Below, one piece after another: positions 1 to 8,588 of a stretch of 64,000 nt of DNA; the stretch's first letter is position 1; each line of letters begins with the position of its first letter. The stretch covers positions 1-64,000 of the forward strand of contig CAKORR010000001.1 in assembly GCA_934101595.1 (NCBI GenBank). Reading direction: 5' to 3'. The position numbers and the translations under genes were made by a program. The notes below the pieces were generated by a model. That model was not told where the DNA came from. It searched no databases and saw only the letters and a program-made list of their open reading frames with translations. The stretch comes from an uncultured Bacilli bacterium. GTDB taxonomy: Bacteria; Bacillota_I; Bacilli_A; RF39; UBA660.

Positions 1-1742
1 ATATCTTTTTCTTTCTCTACTCCTGCATCTCCCATAAACATAAACTTATAACCATCAAGTTCAGTATAAATAACATTACTATTATCATTTTCATTATCAT
101 ATTCTTTTGTCTGTAAAAAATATAGTTTGCTATTATCTATATTTAATTCTTTAATGCATGAATAATATTTTATTTTCTTTTTATCTAATACTTTGATTAA
201 TTCTTTTTCTAAATCATTAAATTCACCACAATTAAAAATTACTTTTTCTACTTTGAAGTTTTCTACTAAATTAATTGCTTCTCCCATATGATCATAGTCA
301 CCATGTGAGGTGACAAAATATGTTAATTCTGAGATTCCCAAACTATTCATAAAAGTAACAAGGTTATCGGCATCTACGTAATTACTTTTTTTGCACATCC
401 ATTTTTCTTTTTTGAAATTAATCTTTCCTCCAGAATCTATTAAAATACTTTTCTTGTTTCGTGGGCTATATATTAAGCTTGCGTCACCTTGGCCAACATC
501 AATGTAATATGCATATAATCCATTATCAATTAAATAAAAGAATTTATTAATACAAAGAATAATAATTAAAGCAAAATAGTAATAATTTTTCTTGCTCTTT
601 AATTTGAAAAAAAGAAATAAATAATATAACAACACTAAAACAATACTTATTTTGGGCATAACAATATCTAAACTTATAAAATTGCTAGCTAAAAATTCCG
701 TAGCTTTTATAATTAAACTAAATATCGTCTCAACACACGGGAAAAGAAATGTAATAATTGATAATGGAAAAATAATAAAACTAAGGAAAGGAACGAATAT
801 CATGTTACTAAATATGGTAAAAACATTAATTTTGTAAGAAAGTAAAATATTTATTGGTATACTACTTATAAATGCAATAAAACTAACATAAATTAAATTT
901 TTTATATAACCATCTTTATAGTTTGCTGACATAATGTAAAACGATATAATAAACGAATACCAAAAGCCATAATTATATACGTAAAACGGATTGATAATTA
1001 AAAGTATGCTAAAAGTATTAACTAATAAGATTCTATTACTTAGTTTTATATTAAAGCATTTTAGTAAATATCTAATCGTTTTCATCATGGCAACCCTTAA
1101 AACTCCAACTTGAAAATAAACAAAATATGTATAAAGCCATACAAAAAACAATATTATCAATTTATTTTTAATCTTTAAACGTTTTTCTAAAAAAGAAGTT
1201 ACGAAAGCAGTATGCATTCCTGATATGGCAAAAAGATGACTAACGCCGAGTTTTTGATAATTTTTCATATCTAAATAAGATTTATCACCCATAATAAGTG
1301 CAAACAAATAATCCTTGTCTTTGCAATTATTTATTCTCTTTATAAAGAAATTCTTAACACTTTTTCCTGTTTTTATTTTTGTTATATTATTAACATTAAA
1401 TATATATTTTATTTTTTTGGACAGCAAATATTTCTTATAATTGAAAGTGTTAAAAATTGTATTATTCTCAGGAATTTTAAGAGACCCTTCTACTTTAATC
1501 GAATTTCCTACTTTTACTGTTCGCATTAAGTCGGTTTTCTCATTTAAGGATGAAATTTTATATTGTAATAAATATATTTCTTTCTTACTTCTAACCTCTA
1601 GCGTTAGTTTATTTCCATCTATTTTATAAAAGTTTATTTTTCCGACCAAATATTTTTTGTTTAAAATGTTTTGATCGTATGTAACTGTCCTTAATTTAAA
1701 AAAAGAATATATTAAACTAAGTAAAAGTACTACAATACTCAA
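1..1742 (-). CDS. comEC: DNA uptake channel ComEC (3' end outside window)
   Basis: Polytopic membrane protein that passes transforming single-stranded DNA across the membrane. One open frame of about 580 codons runs from 1742 down to the window edge without a stop, so the gene is cut by the window rather than broken. The N-terminal part is hydrophobic. The competence-domain motif GVSHLFAISGMH (around 1210-1250) is followed by FQVGVLRVAMMK. The metallo-beta-lactamase-like region carries SHGDYDHMG (about 285-308), and the frame is still reading MGDAGVEKEKD at the edge. No ATG lies near the N terminus; a TTG at 1742, 4 nt after the comEA stop, is the most likely start, so comEA-comEC form an operon. 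Identity is secure; the exact start is not. Confidence 0.93.
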   Translation of the reverse strand, partial: MSIVVLLLSLIYSFFKLRTVTYDQNILNKKYLVGKINFYKIDGNKLTLEVRSKKEIYLLQYKISSLNEKTDLMRTVKVGNSIKVEGSLKIPENNTIFNTFNYKKYLLSKKIKYIFNVNNITKIKTGKSVKNFFIKRINNCKDKDYLFALIMGDKSYLDMKNYQKLGVSHLFAISGMHTAFVTSFLEKRLKIKNKLIILFFVWLYTYFVYFQVGVLRVAMMKTIRYLLKCFNIKLSNRILLVNTFSILLIINPFYVYNYGFWYSFIISFYIMSANYKDGYIKNLIYVSFIAFISSIPINILLSYKINVFTIFSNMIFVPFLSFIIFPLSIITFLFPCVETIFSLIIKATEFLASNFISLDIVMPKISIVLVLLYYLFLFFKLKSKKNYYYFALIIILCINKFFYLIDNGLYAYYIDVGQGDASLIYSPRNKKSILIDSGGKINFKKEKWMCKKSNYVDADNLVTFMNSLGISELTYFVTSHGDYDHMGEAINLVENFKVEKVIFNCGEFNDLEKELIKVLDKKKIKYYSCIKELNIDNSKLYFLQTKEYDNENDNSNVIYTELDGYKFMFMGDAGVEKEKD

Positions 1743-1746
1743 AATT

Positions 1747-2505
1747 TTAAATAGTAATTCTATCTTTAATTTTTGCAAATAAGGCTTCTCCAATGCCTGA
1801 AACATTTTTCAACTCTTCAATGCTCTTAAAGCCTTCATTTTGTTCTCGGTACTCAATTATTTTTTCAGCTTTAGAAATTCCTATACCGCTAAGAGTTGTA
1901 AGCTCATCTATGGAAGCTGTATTAATTGAAATAAGCTTATTTTCCTTAACTTCTGATTCAGCTTCTTCACTATTAGATTTACTACTTTGCTCAACAGAAT
2001 CATTACTAGAAATATCTGTTTCAATAACACTTTTTTCATCTTTTATGCATGTATCAATATAAATTGTGTTAGACTTGCATTCGCTATTATAAGGTAAATT
2101 AACACTATTTTTTAACTCGTTTTTCTTGTATACGTAAATAACTAATTCATCTTTTATTACTTTACTTAAATTAATGTTTTTAGTGGTTCCTGTTTTTAGG
2201 ATTCCGCCAGCTAATTTTATTACATCATTAATAATCGTATCACAACTCACATTATATACTCCTGGCTTTTTAACCGCTCCTTTAACATCAACATTACATA
2301 ATAGTTTTTCTTTATCATTATCTTTTTCATCATTATTATTAATAGCTATGCTATTTAACTTAGTACTATTATCTTTCGCTTTCAATTGTGTATTCTCATG
2401 ATAAAACTTATAACCAAATATACTACAAACACCTAATAAGCATAATAAAAGTATAATTACCAAAAAATACCAGTAGCGTAAACAAAAAGATTTAAAATTT
2501 TCCAT
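1747..2505 (-). CDS. comEA: Competence DNA receptor ComEA
   Basis: Membrane-anchored protein that binds double-stranded DNA at the cell surface and hands it to ComEC. It has one N-terminal transmembrane helix (about residues 10-35). An SLBB-like domain follows (from VDVKGAVKKPGVY), then a Ser/Glu-rich linker, then a C-terminal pair of helix-hairpin-helix motifs (INTASIDELTTLSGIG and IEELKNVSGIGEALFAKI). A longer reading would start at 2520, but the strong Shine-Dalgarno AAAGGAGGAG sits just before the second ATG, so 2505 (252 aa) is chosen. comEC follows after 4 nt. The SLBB plus double-HhH layout is the classic Firmicutes ComEA; confidence is high. Confidence 0.93.
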   Translation of the reverse strand: MENFKSFCLRYWYFLVIILLLCLLGVCSIFGYKFYHENTQLKAKDNSTKLNSIAINNNDEKDNDKEKLLCNVDVKGAVKKPGVYNVSCDTIINDVIKLAGGILKTGTTKNINLSKVIKDELVIYVYKKNELKNSVNLPYNSECKSNTIYIDTCIKDEKSVIETDISSNDSVEQSSKSNSEEAESEVKENKLISINTASIDELTTLSGIGISKAEKIIEYREQNEGFKSIEELKNVSGIGEALFAKIKDRITI

Positions 2506-2559
2506 AACTCCTCCTTTCATTTTTATTATTACTGAAAAGATAGTTATTTCCTTTTTAAA

Positions 2560-3720
2560 TCAATTTGTTATTTTATTTATCTCTTTTTTCATCATTGTAT
2601 TGTCGTTTTCAACAGACACTCTTAGTACAACAAACAAAATCAAAACCACATTCATTGTATAGCTTCCTCCATAACTTAAAAGAGGAAGTGGCACTCCAGT
2701 AAGAGGTATTAATGCAGTAATGCCACATAAATTTACCAATATATGAACAGCTAAATATATAAATGCACCATAACACAATATAGAATTTCTCAAATTATAA
2801 CTTGACTTTGCAATTTTTAATATCCTAAGCAAAACTAAAAAATAACCAAGGACAATGATTATTCCCACTATTAAGCCAAGTTCTTCAACTATAATCGGAA
2901 AAATAAAATCAGTATGACTTTCTGGAAGGTAAAGATACTTTTGGGTACTATTTCCAAGCCCTACTCCAAACCAGCCTCCATTATGAATAGCTATAAAACC
3001 ATTACATACTTGATATCCTGTTTCTTCCATATATCGAGAGCATGGCTGTTGAAATTTTAGCCTTGATAATTGTCTACTATTCATAATACTAGATCCACTA
3101 TATAAAAACCAAATGCCTATAATTACTATTCCTACCAAAAAAAACTTTAATACCTTGACTATATTTCTTTTTATTATTGGAACACTAAGAAAAATACCAA
3201 ACCCAATAGCAAGAATTATAATTGCACTCCCTAAATCAGGCTGTAAAATAACCAATATAGCATATAAAAGTGTCAAAGCTAACGGTATAAAATATGCTGA
3301 TATATTTTTTACTTTGTTGCGAAATAAACGATCATAAAAGCAAGCTGAAAAAATAATTAAGGCTGTTTTGGCAAATTCACTAGGTTGTAAAGATATAGGA
3401 CCGAATGAATACCAACTTTGAGCATGGTTTGTCAATCGTCCATAGGCAAATAATCCTATTAACATCGCAACAACTCCAGCCGCATAAAAAAATGAAATAT
3501 ATTTATAGTTTTTAGTTGGAAAAACAAGTACAATTAAACCGCCTATAAGTCCAATCAACAAAAAAATCGCTTGTCTAATAAAAAAATGATAAGGACTAAC
3601 ACGATATCTTAACACAGTTGATACCGATGAGGCACTAAAAATCATTACTAAGCCGAATAACGAATACACTATTAAAAAAATTAAAACAAATTTATCACAT
3701 TTTTTTAATGCCCTCTTCAT
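2560..3720 (-). CDS. ftsW: SEDS-family peptidoglycan polymerase (FtsW/RodA/SpoVE type)
   Basis: Multi-pass membrane glycosyltransferase that polymerises lipid II. Family motifs are visible: LQPSEFAKTALI in the middle, ESHTDFIFPIIVEELG, and GVPLPLLSYGGS near the C terminus, with about ten hydrophobic segments. Length is 386 aa, normal for the family. An open frame extends upstream to a TTG at 3768, but GGTGAT lies 6 nt ahead of the ATG at 3720, which also gives a typical N terminus with a basic leader before the first helix. FtsW, RodA and SpoVE cannot be told apart from sequence alone; no cognate transpeptidase is adjacent. It stands between comEA and a divergent small gene. Confidence 0.88.
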   Translation of the reverse strand: MKRALKKCDKFVLIFLIVYSLFGLVMIFSASSVSTVLRYRVSPYHFFIRQAIFLLIGLIGGLIVLVFPTKNYKYISFFYAAGVVAMLIGLFAYGRLTNHAQSWYSFGPISLQPSEFAKTALIIFSACFYDRLFRNKVKNISAYFIPLALTLLYAILVILQPDLGSAIIILAIGFGIFLSVPIIKRNIVKVLKFFLVGIVIIGIWFLYSGSSIMNSRQLSRLKFQQPCSRYMEETGYQVCNGFIAIHNGGWFGVGLGNSTQKYLYLPESHTDFIFPIIVEELGLIVGIIIVLGYFLVLLRILKIAKSSYNLRNSILCYGAFIYLAVHILVNLCGITALIPLTGVPLPLLSYGGSYTMNVVLILFVVLRVSVENDNTMMKKEINKITN

Positions 3721-3811
3721 TATTATCACCATTATAAATATAACATAACCAGCCTGTTTTTTAAACAAATATTAAAAAATTACGTTTTTTTAATGTCAAA
3801 AACTACTCTTT

Positions 3812-3817
3812 TATAAT
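3812..3817 (+). promoter_or_regulatory. Possible -10 box of the YjcZ-like gene
   Basis: TATAAT in an AT-rich stretch about 32 nt upstream of the ATG at 3850. No convincing -35 is seen, and a sporulation-sigma promoter is also possible. AAAGGAGG just before the ATG is a strong ribosome binding site. Confidence 0.35.
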
Positions 3818-3849
3818 AAATTATAGTAGATACATAAAGGAGGTTTAAA

Positions 3850-4041
3850 ATGTATTACTATGGAAATAATGGGTACTATGGCAATTACAATGCAAATTAT
3901 CAAGGCCAATGCTGCCCAAGTTATGCTGGATATACTAGTGGATATGGTATAGGAGCTGCCATTTGGATTGTTTTATTCATTTTACTTGTAATAATAATTG
4001 GTGCTGGATGGAGCTGGAACGGACAAAATAACAATAACTAA
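3850..4041 (+). CDS. Small YjcZ/SscA-like sporulation-type membrane peptide
   Basis: 63-aa protein with a Tyr/Gly/Asn-rich N-terminal half (YYYGNNGYYGNYN) and one C-terminal hydrophobic helix (IWIVLFILLVIIIGAG). This matches the layout of the YjcZ family, small spore-associated proteins of Bacilli (SscA helps assemble spore components). The strong ribosome binding site AAAGGAGG precedes the ATG, and an intrinsic terminator follows at once, so it is a single-gene unit. Two adjacent Cys residues (QCCPS) lie between the two parts. With gpr, spoIIP and a cotE-like gene in the same window, a spore role is plausible. It remains an inference, since low-complexity peptides are hard to assign. Confidence 0.55.
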   Translation: MYYYGNNGYYGNYNANYQGQCCPSYAGYTSGYGIGAAIWIVLFILLVIIIGAGWSWNGQNNNN

Positions 4042-4067
4042 AAGGAAGTTTTTTCTTCCTTTTTTTA
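4041..4067 (+). terminator. Intrinsic terminator after YjcZ-like gene
   Basis: Stem AAAGGAAG / CTTCCTTT with a T-rich loop, followed by a run of T, starting at the stop codon. Confidence 0.85.
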
Positions 4068-4104
4068 TTTTACATGCTATAATATACATGTTTGAGGTGA
4101 AGTT

Positions 4105-4656
4105 ATGAAGTTGCCTAATATTGAAATATTAGATGAAAAGAATCCTGTTTTACATAAAGTTAGTGAAGAAGTAAAGTTTCCATTAAGTGAACAAGATAAA
4201 AAAATCATTAATGATGCACTACAATATTTGGAAATGAGTCAAATAGAAAAATATAATAAGAAGTATAATCTGCGGGCTGGAATGGGACTTGCTTTTGTTC
4301 AACTAGGAATTTTAAAAAGAATATTTGTAATAGTTAACGAAGTTGAAGAAGGAAAGTTTGAAAAGTTTATTATCATCAATCCTAAAATAAAAAGCATGAG
4401 TGAAGAACTAGTTTATGTTGGTGAAGGCGAAGGTTGTTTAAGTGTAAATCGTGAAGTTGAAGGAATTGTTCCTAGAAATGCAAGAATTACAATTGATGCA
4501 TACGATATGGATGGCAACTTATTTACTTATAGAGCTCGCGAAGAAATAGCTGTGGCATTTCAACACGAAATTGATCATTTAAACGGTATACTTTTTGTAG
4601 ATAAAATTGACAAAAAAAATCCTTACAAAAATAAGGATTTAATGAGAGAAATATAA
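4105..4656 (+). CDS. def: Peptide deformylase
   Basis: Removes the N-formyl group from nascent proteins. All three family motifs are present: motif 1 as GMGLAFVQLG (usual form GxGLAAxQ), motif 2 EGCLS with the metal-binding Cys, and motif 3 QHEIDHLNG with the HExxH pair. The length of 183 aa fits the Gram-positive type 2 enzymes, which carry insertions such as the one here between motifs 1 and 2. The ribosome binding site GAGGTGA is well spaced to the ATG. A TATAAT-like element lies about 30 nt upstream (near 4077). The gene converges on smc with only 12 nt between stop codons. Confidence 0.95.
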   Translation: MKLPNIEILDEKNPVLHKVSEEVKFPLSEQDKKIINDALQYLEMSQIEKYNKKYNLRAGMGLAFVQLGILKRIFVIVNEVEEGKFEKFIIINPKIKSMSEELVYVGEGEGCLSVNREVEGIVPRNARITIDAYDMDGNLFTYRAREEIAVAFQHEIDHLNGILFVDKIDKKNPYKNKDLMREI

Positions 4657-4668
4657 GTTATTTCTCTT

Positions 4669-7599
4669 TTAATTTTCAAGCTTTACACTAACGATTTTAC
4701 TTACGCCAGACTCCTGCATCGTTATTCCATATAAAGAATCAGCATATTCCATGGTTCTTTTTTTATGTGTTATCAAAATAAATTGACTTTTTTCTTTTTC
4801 TTCTTGAAGGTACGAGCCAAAAACGTCTACGTTACTCTCATCTAAAGCTGCCTCTACTTCGTCAAACACACAAAATGGAACTGTTTTTATACTTAAAATT
4901 GCAAATATTAAGGCAATGGCTGTTAGTGTTTTTTCTCCTCCTGAAAGTAAACCAATCGAATTTAATTTTTTTCCTGGTGGCTCTGCAGTTATATCAATTC
5001 CAGTTGTTAAAATATCATCCGGATTAGTTAAGACTAAATTGCCTATACCACCTTTAAATAATTTTTTAAATGTTTCCTTAAAGGCATCATTAATTTTTTC
5101 AAAAGTAGTATTAAATCTTTCGATCATTATTTCATCCATTTCACTTATGACATCCATTAATGACTCACAAGCTTTGGTAAGATCATCTCTTTGGTTAAAT
5201 AGAAAATCATATCTATTTTTTAATCTATCGTATTCTTTAATTGAACCGGTATTAACATCACCCAGTTTTTGCATTTCCTTTTTGGCATTTTGCTCTTTTT
5301 CTTTAGCCATTTCATATGGCATATCAAGAATATACAAATCTCTTGCTTTTTCATAGGACATATTATAATTCTCAGATAAAGTTAAAAGATTATTATCAAG
5401 TAAAGCATCAACCCTACTCAATTCAACTTCTAATTTATGTAAGTCGTTTTGCAATTTATTAATATTAGATGCTTTTGCCTTGCTATCTTGCTCGATTTTA
5501 GCAATCTCATTATTTAAATCACTATATTCTGCTTTCAGACTATTCAAGTTATGTTCTAACAATTCTTTTTCTTTAGTTTTGGCACTTACAGCCTCTAATA
5601 GCTCAACAATTTTACTGTTAATGTTACCATTTTCTAAATTTTGCATACCTTCTCTTTCGTTTTTTAGAGAATCTAAATCATTTAGCATTTCATTCAAGGC
5701 TTTTTCTTTAACGCCCTTCAATTCTTTTTTTATTGCCAATTCACTTTCAACAGCAATTATTTCTTCATTTAGTCCATTATATTTTGCAATATATTCTTCT
5801 AGTTCTACTTCAGTAGTGTTTTTACGACTATTTAAATTTAAAAATTCATTTTTTAAATCTTCTAAATTCTTTTTATCCATTATACTAGAATAATTATTAG
5901 CATCTGAGCCACCGGTAAGTGAACCACCACTATGAATTATCTCACCATTTAAAGTTACAATTCTATATTTATAATTCGTTAACTTGCCAAGCTCACTAGC
6001 AGCATCAATATCCTTAGTAATTATTATATTACCTAGCTGATTCTTAATAATATTATCATATATATTGTCATATTTTACGACTTCACTAGCAACAAATGCA
6101 TTTTTGGATTTAACGATATTTAATGTTTCACTATCAATTTTTTTACTTTTGATAATATTAAGTGGGAAGAATGTTGCTCTACCAACTTTATTTTCTTTTA
6201 GTCTTATAATACACTTTTTAGCAACGGCTTCATCATCGACAATCAAAAAGTTTGCACTTTGGCCTAAAGCTGTATTAATCGCTACTAAATACTCATAAGG
6301 TATATTTAAAGCCTGATTTATTGTTTTTTTAACACCTTTTTCTTTTAAATTTAATATATATTTTACAGCTTTAGGTAATTTACCATCATTTTCAAGACTT
6401 TCTTCTAAATAATTTATCTTATTCTTTATTTCAAAGCCTTTTTTATTTATCACATTAAGTTCATTTTGAAGTGAAGTTTTCTTGACAGTTATAACTAACA
6501 TCTCATCAGTCTTTTTTGACAATTTTGTTTTCAACTTTGTTAGTTCTTCATTTAGAGTTAAAATATCCGCATTAAATGATGATACATTTTCTTCAATTTT
6601 TAATTCTTTACTTTTTAACTCCAAAAAGTTATTATCAACTATTTCTTTGTCTAACTGATATTTTTGTCTTTCTAAAGCAATATTTTTTTCACTATTTAAC
6701 TTTGATAATTCTGATACCATGTTAAATAACTCGTTACTTTTTTTGTTTATTTCATCTTCTAATTTAGATTTTTGTAATTTATTTTTTTCCAAATCAGCAC
6801 TCATATTACTTTCGGAAGAGTTTTCCTTAACAAGTTCATTTTTTAAAGATTCTATGTTGTTACCTAAAATGGCTTTTTGCTCACTACTTTTTGAAATTTC
6901 CTCGGCTAATAGAGAAATCTCAATGCTTTCAAGTTCATTTTTAATATCTAAATATATTTTAGCAACTTCGGCTTCTTTTTTTAAAGGCTCTATAGTAGTG
7001 CTCAACTCATCAATTAAAAGCGTAACTTTTTCAATGTTGTCTTTAGTTCTTTCAAGCTTTTTTAAACTTTCTTCTTTTCTTTTTTTATATTTTCGTACCC
7101 CTGCGGCTTCTTCAATTATAACCCTTCTTGACTCTGGTTTGCCATTTATTATATCCGCAACACTACCTTGCGATATAATATTAAATGAATCATTACCTGC
7201 TCCACTATCTAAAAATAAATTGGTTATGTCCTTAAGACGCACTTTATTATTATTTATAAAATACTCATTTTCGCCAGTTTTGTATACAATTCTTTTAATT
7301 TCAATTTCACTATAATCACAATTTAAATAATGATCACTATTATCAAAAGTAAGTGCTACACTAGCTCTTGTAGAAGGAATACGCGACTTAGAACCAGAAA
7401 AAATAACATCTGTCATATTCTCACTACCACGTAACGTTTTAATAGACTGCTCGCCTAAAACCCATTTAATAGCGTCAACTATATTACTTTTTCCAGAGCC
7501 ATTTGGCCCTACAATAGCAGTAATACCATTATTTAATTCTATATTTAATTTATCAGCAAAAGACTTAAAGCCAAATGCTCTAATGCTTTTTAAATACAT
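4669..7599 (-). CDS. smc: Chromosome condensation ATPase SMC (short coiled-coil form)
   Basis: Structural-maintenance-of-chromosomes ATPase that condenses and segregates DNA with ScpA/ScpB. The N-terminal head has the Walker A motif GPNGSGKSN (residues 31-39). The hinge lies near residues 420-560 (ALGQSANFLIVDD to GGSLTGGS). The C-terminal head carries the ABC signature LLSGGEKTLTAIAL and Walker B VFDEVEAALD. Long coiled coils flank the hinge. At 976 aa it is about 200 residues shorter than typical Bacilli SMC (about 1,190 aa), and the shortening must lie in the coiled coils because both heads and the hinge are complete. It follows rnc by 9 nt, with GAGGTGA ahead of the ATG; rnc-smc is a conserved pair. 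Confidence 0.96.
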   Translation of the reverse strand: MYLKSIRAFGFKSFADKLNIELNNGITAIVGPNGSGKSNIVDAIKWVLGEQSIKTLRGSENMTDVIFSGSKSRIPSTRASVALTFDNSDHYLNCDYSEIEIKRIVYKTGENEYFINNNKVRLKDITNLFLDSGAGNDSFNIISQGSVADIINGKPESRRVIIEEAAGVRKYKKRKEESLKKLERTKDNIEKVTLLIDELSTTIEPLKKEAEVAKIYLDIKNELESIEISLLAEEISKSSEQKAILGNNIESLKNELVKENSSESNMSADLEKNKLQKSKLEDEINKKSNELFNMVSELSKLNSEKNIALERQKYQLDKEIVDNNFLELKSKELKIEENVSSFNADILTLNEELTKLKTKLSKKTDEMLVITVKKTSLQNELNVINKKGFEIKNKINYLEESLENDGKLPKAVKYILNLKEKGVKKTINQALNIPYEYLVAINTALGQSANFLIVDDEAVAKKCIIRLKENKVGRATFFPLNIIKSKKIDSETLNIVKSKNAFVASEVVKYDNIYDNIIKNQLGNIIITKDIDAASELGKLTNYKYRIVTLNGEIIHSGGSLTGGSDANNYSSIMDKKNLEDLKNEFLNLNSRKNTTEVELEEYIAKYNGLNEEIIAVESELAIKKELKGVKEKALNEMLNDLDSLKNEREGMQNLENGNINSKIVELLEAVSAKTKEKELLEHNLNSLKAEYSDLNNEIAKIEQDSKAKASNINKLQNDLHKLEVELSRVDALLDNNLLTLSENYNMSYEKARDLYILDMPYEMAKEKEQNAKKEMQKLGDVNTGSIKEYDRLKNRYDFLFNQRDDLTKACESLMDVISEMDEIMIERFNTTFEKINDAFKETFKKLFKGGIGNLVLTNPDDILTTGIDITAEPPGKKLNSIGLLSGGEKTLTAIALIFAILSIKTVPFCVFDEVEAALDESNVDVFGSYLQEEKEKSQFILITHKKRTMEYADSLYGITMQESGVSKIVSVKLEN

Positions 7600-7608
7600 T
7601 ATTCACCT

Positions 7609-8256
7609 CTACTTAACACTTTTTTTATATGCATCCAAAGCGGCGTTTTGCTCGGCTTCTTTTTTGCTTTTTCCTTTGCCAATGCCATACACAATATTAT
7701 CAATTCGTACTTCGAAAACAAACAACTTGTCATGGGCTGGGCCAGTTTCACTAACTAATACATATTCTAAAGATTTTTTATCAGTTTGAACAAGTTCTTG
7801 GAGTAAAGATTTATAATCGATTAAATACTCTTTACCAGCTAAAATATTAGGAATAACAACATCATAGACATATTTTTTAGCCACCTCAAAACCTTGATCT
7901 AAATATATAGCACCTAAAACACTTTCAAAGCAATCAGCTATTATAGTGTTATTAATATCTTTTTCCTGACCATGACCAACAAAAATATGTTTATCAATAC
8001 CAACTGCTTTAGAATAATCAACCAAGGCATTTTCACAAACATAACTAGCTCTTAATTTACTCATGTTTCCTTCCGGAAGATCAGTATTTAAATAATAATA
8101 CTCACTCACAATGAGCTGCAATACCGAATCACCTAAAAACTCAAGTCTTTCATAATTCAATCCGGCATGTTCATTACTATATGAGCTGTGAGTCAAAGCC
8201 ATTTTTAATAATTTCTCATCTTTAAATAGAATTCCATAATCTTTTAAAAAGTCCAT
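7609..8256 (-). CDS. rnc: Ribonuclease III
   Basis: Endonuclease cleaving double-stranded RNA, including rRNA precursors. The N-terminal catalytic domain contains the signature YERLEFLGDSVLQL, and a second acidic site lies in DCFESVLGAIYLD. The C-terminal double-stranded RNA-binding domain runs from about residue 147 (DYKSLLQELVQ) to GKSKKEAEQNAALDA. The 215-aa length is close to usual. GGAGTGA precedes the ATG, with a sigma-A-like promoter upstream. It is first in an operon with smc, the usual Firmicutes neighbour. Confidence 0.96.
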   Translation of the reverse strand: MDFLKDYGILFKDEKLLKMALTHSSYSNEHAGLNYERLEFLGDSVLQLIVSEYYYLNTDLPEGNMSKLRASYVCENALVDYSKAVGIDKHIFVGHGQEKDINNTIIADCFESVLGAIYLDQGFEVAKKYVYDVVIPNILAGKEYLIDYKSLLQELVQTDKKSLEYVLVSETGPAHDKLFVFEVRIDNIVYGIGKGKSKKEAEQNAALDAYKKSVK

Positions 8257-8282
8257 AAAATCACTCCAAGTTTACAACAGAT

Positions 8283-8310
8283 ATTATATCACGTAATAAA
8301 GAAAATACAA
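8283..8310 (-). promoter_or_regulatory. Promoter of rnc-smc
   Basis: TTGTAT (8305-8310) and TATAAT (8283-8288) on the minus strand with 16-bp spacing, about 25 nt upstream of the rnc start. Confidence 0.55.
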
Positions 8311-8316
8311 ACATGT

Positions 8317-8345
8317 TTTACATTTGGACTTTTTTATAGTAGAAT
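8317..8345 (+). promoter_or_regulatory. Promoter of yidD and the lipoprotein gene
   Basis: TTTACA (8317-8322), 17 bp, TAGAAT (8340-8345). The expected transcription start near 8352 lies downstream of the longest possible yidD frame, which supports the TTG start at 8363. Confidence 0.55.
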
Positions 8346-8362
8346 TATTTATGGTGATAATT

Positions 8363-8587
8363 TTGAAAAAAATAGCTATTGGATTAATCAATATTTATCA
8401 AAGAACACCATTTAATACTCATGCTAGATGTCGTTTCTATCCTAGTTGTTCAGAATATACAAAAGAAGCAATCATAAGTTACGGAATTATAAAAGGCATT
8501 TATCTAGGTATTAAAAGAATTATAAGGTGTCACCCTTTTGGAAAATATGGTTATGATCCGGTACCAAGAATAAAAAAGGAGAATTAA
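8363..8587 (+). CDS. yidD: Membrane protein insertion efficiency factor YidD
   Basis: Small membrane-associated protein that helps YidC/OxaA insert membrane proteins. The core KKIAIGLINIYQRT, then CRFYPSCSEYTKEAI and IIRCHPFGKYGYDPVP, is the complete YidD signature with its conserved cysteines. The open frame begins at 8324, but the predicted promoter places the RNA start near 8352. GGTGAT at 8353 then serves the TTG at 8363, whose product begins exactly like other YidD proteins (74 aa). The lipoprotein gene follows after one base, so the two are cotranscribed. Identity is certain; the start is an inference. Confidence 0.92.
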   Translation: MKKIAIGLINIYQRTPFNTHARCRFYPSCSEYTKEAIISYGIIKGIYLGIKRIIRCHPFGKYGYDPVPRIKKEN

Positions 8588-8588
8588 T

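Noticed and set aside
1..1742. Possible degenerate region lacking a complete gene
   Set aside because: A single frame with ComEC motifs in the right order stays open to the window edge; the gene is merely cut by the window.
2506..2520. Earlier ATG for comEA
   Set aside because: The extra codons are made of the Shine-Dalgarno sequence itself (AAAGGAGGAG).
6719..7315. 198-aa plus-strand frame opposite smc
   Set aside because: Antisense shadow; composition (Ser/Leu/Phe-rich) mirrors the Lys/Glu-rich coiled coil on the other strand.
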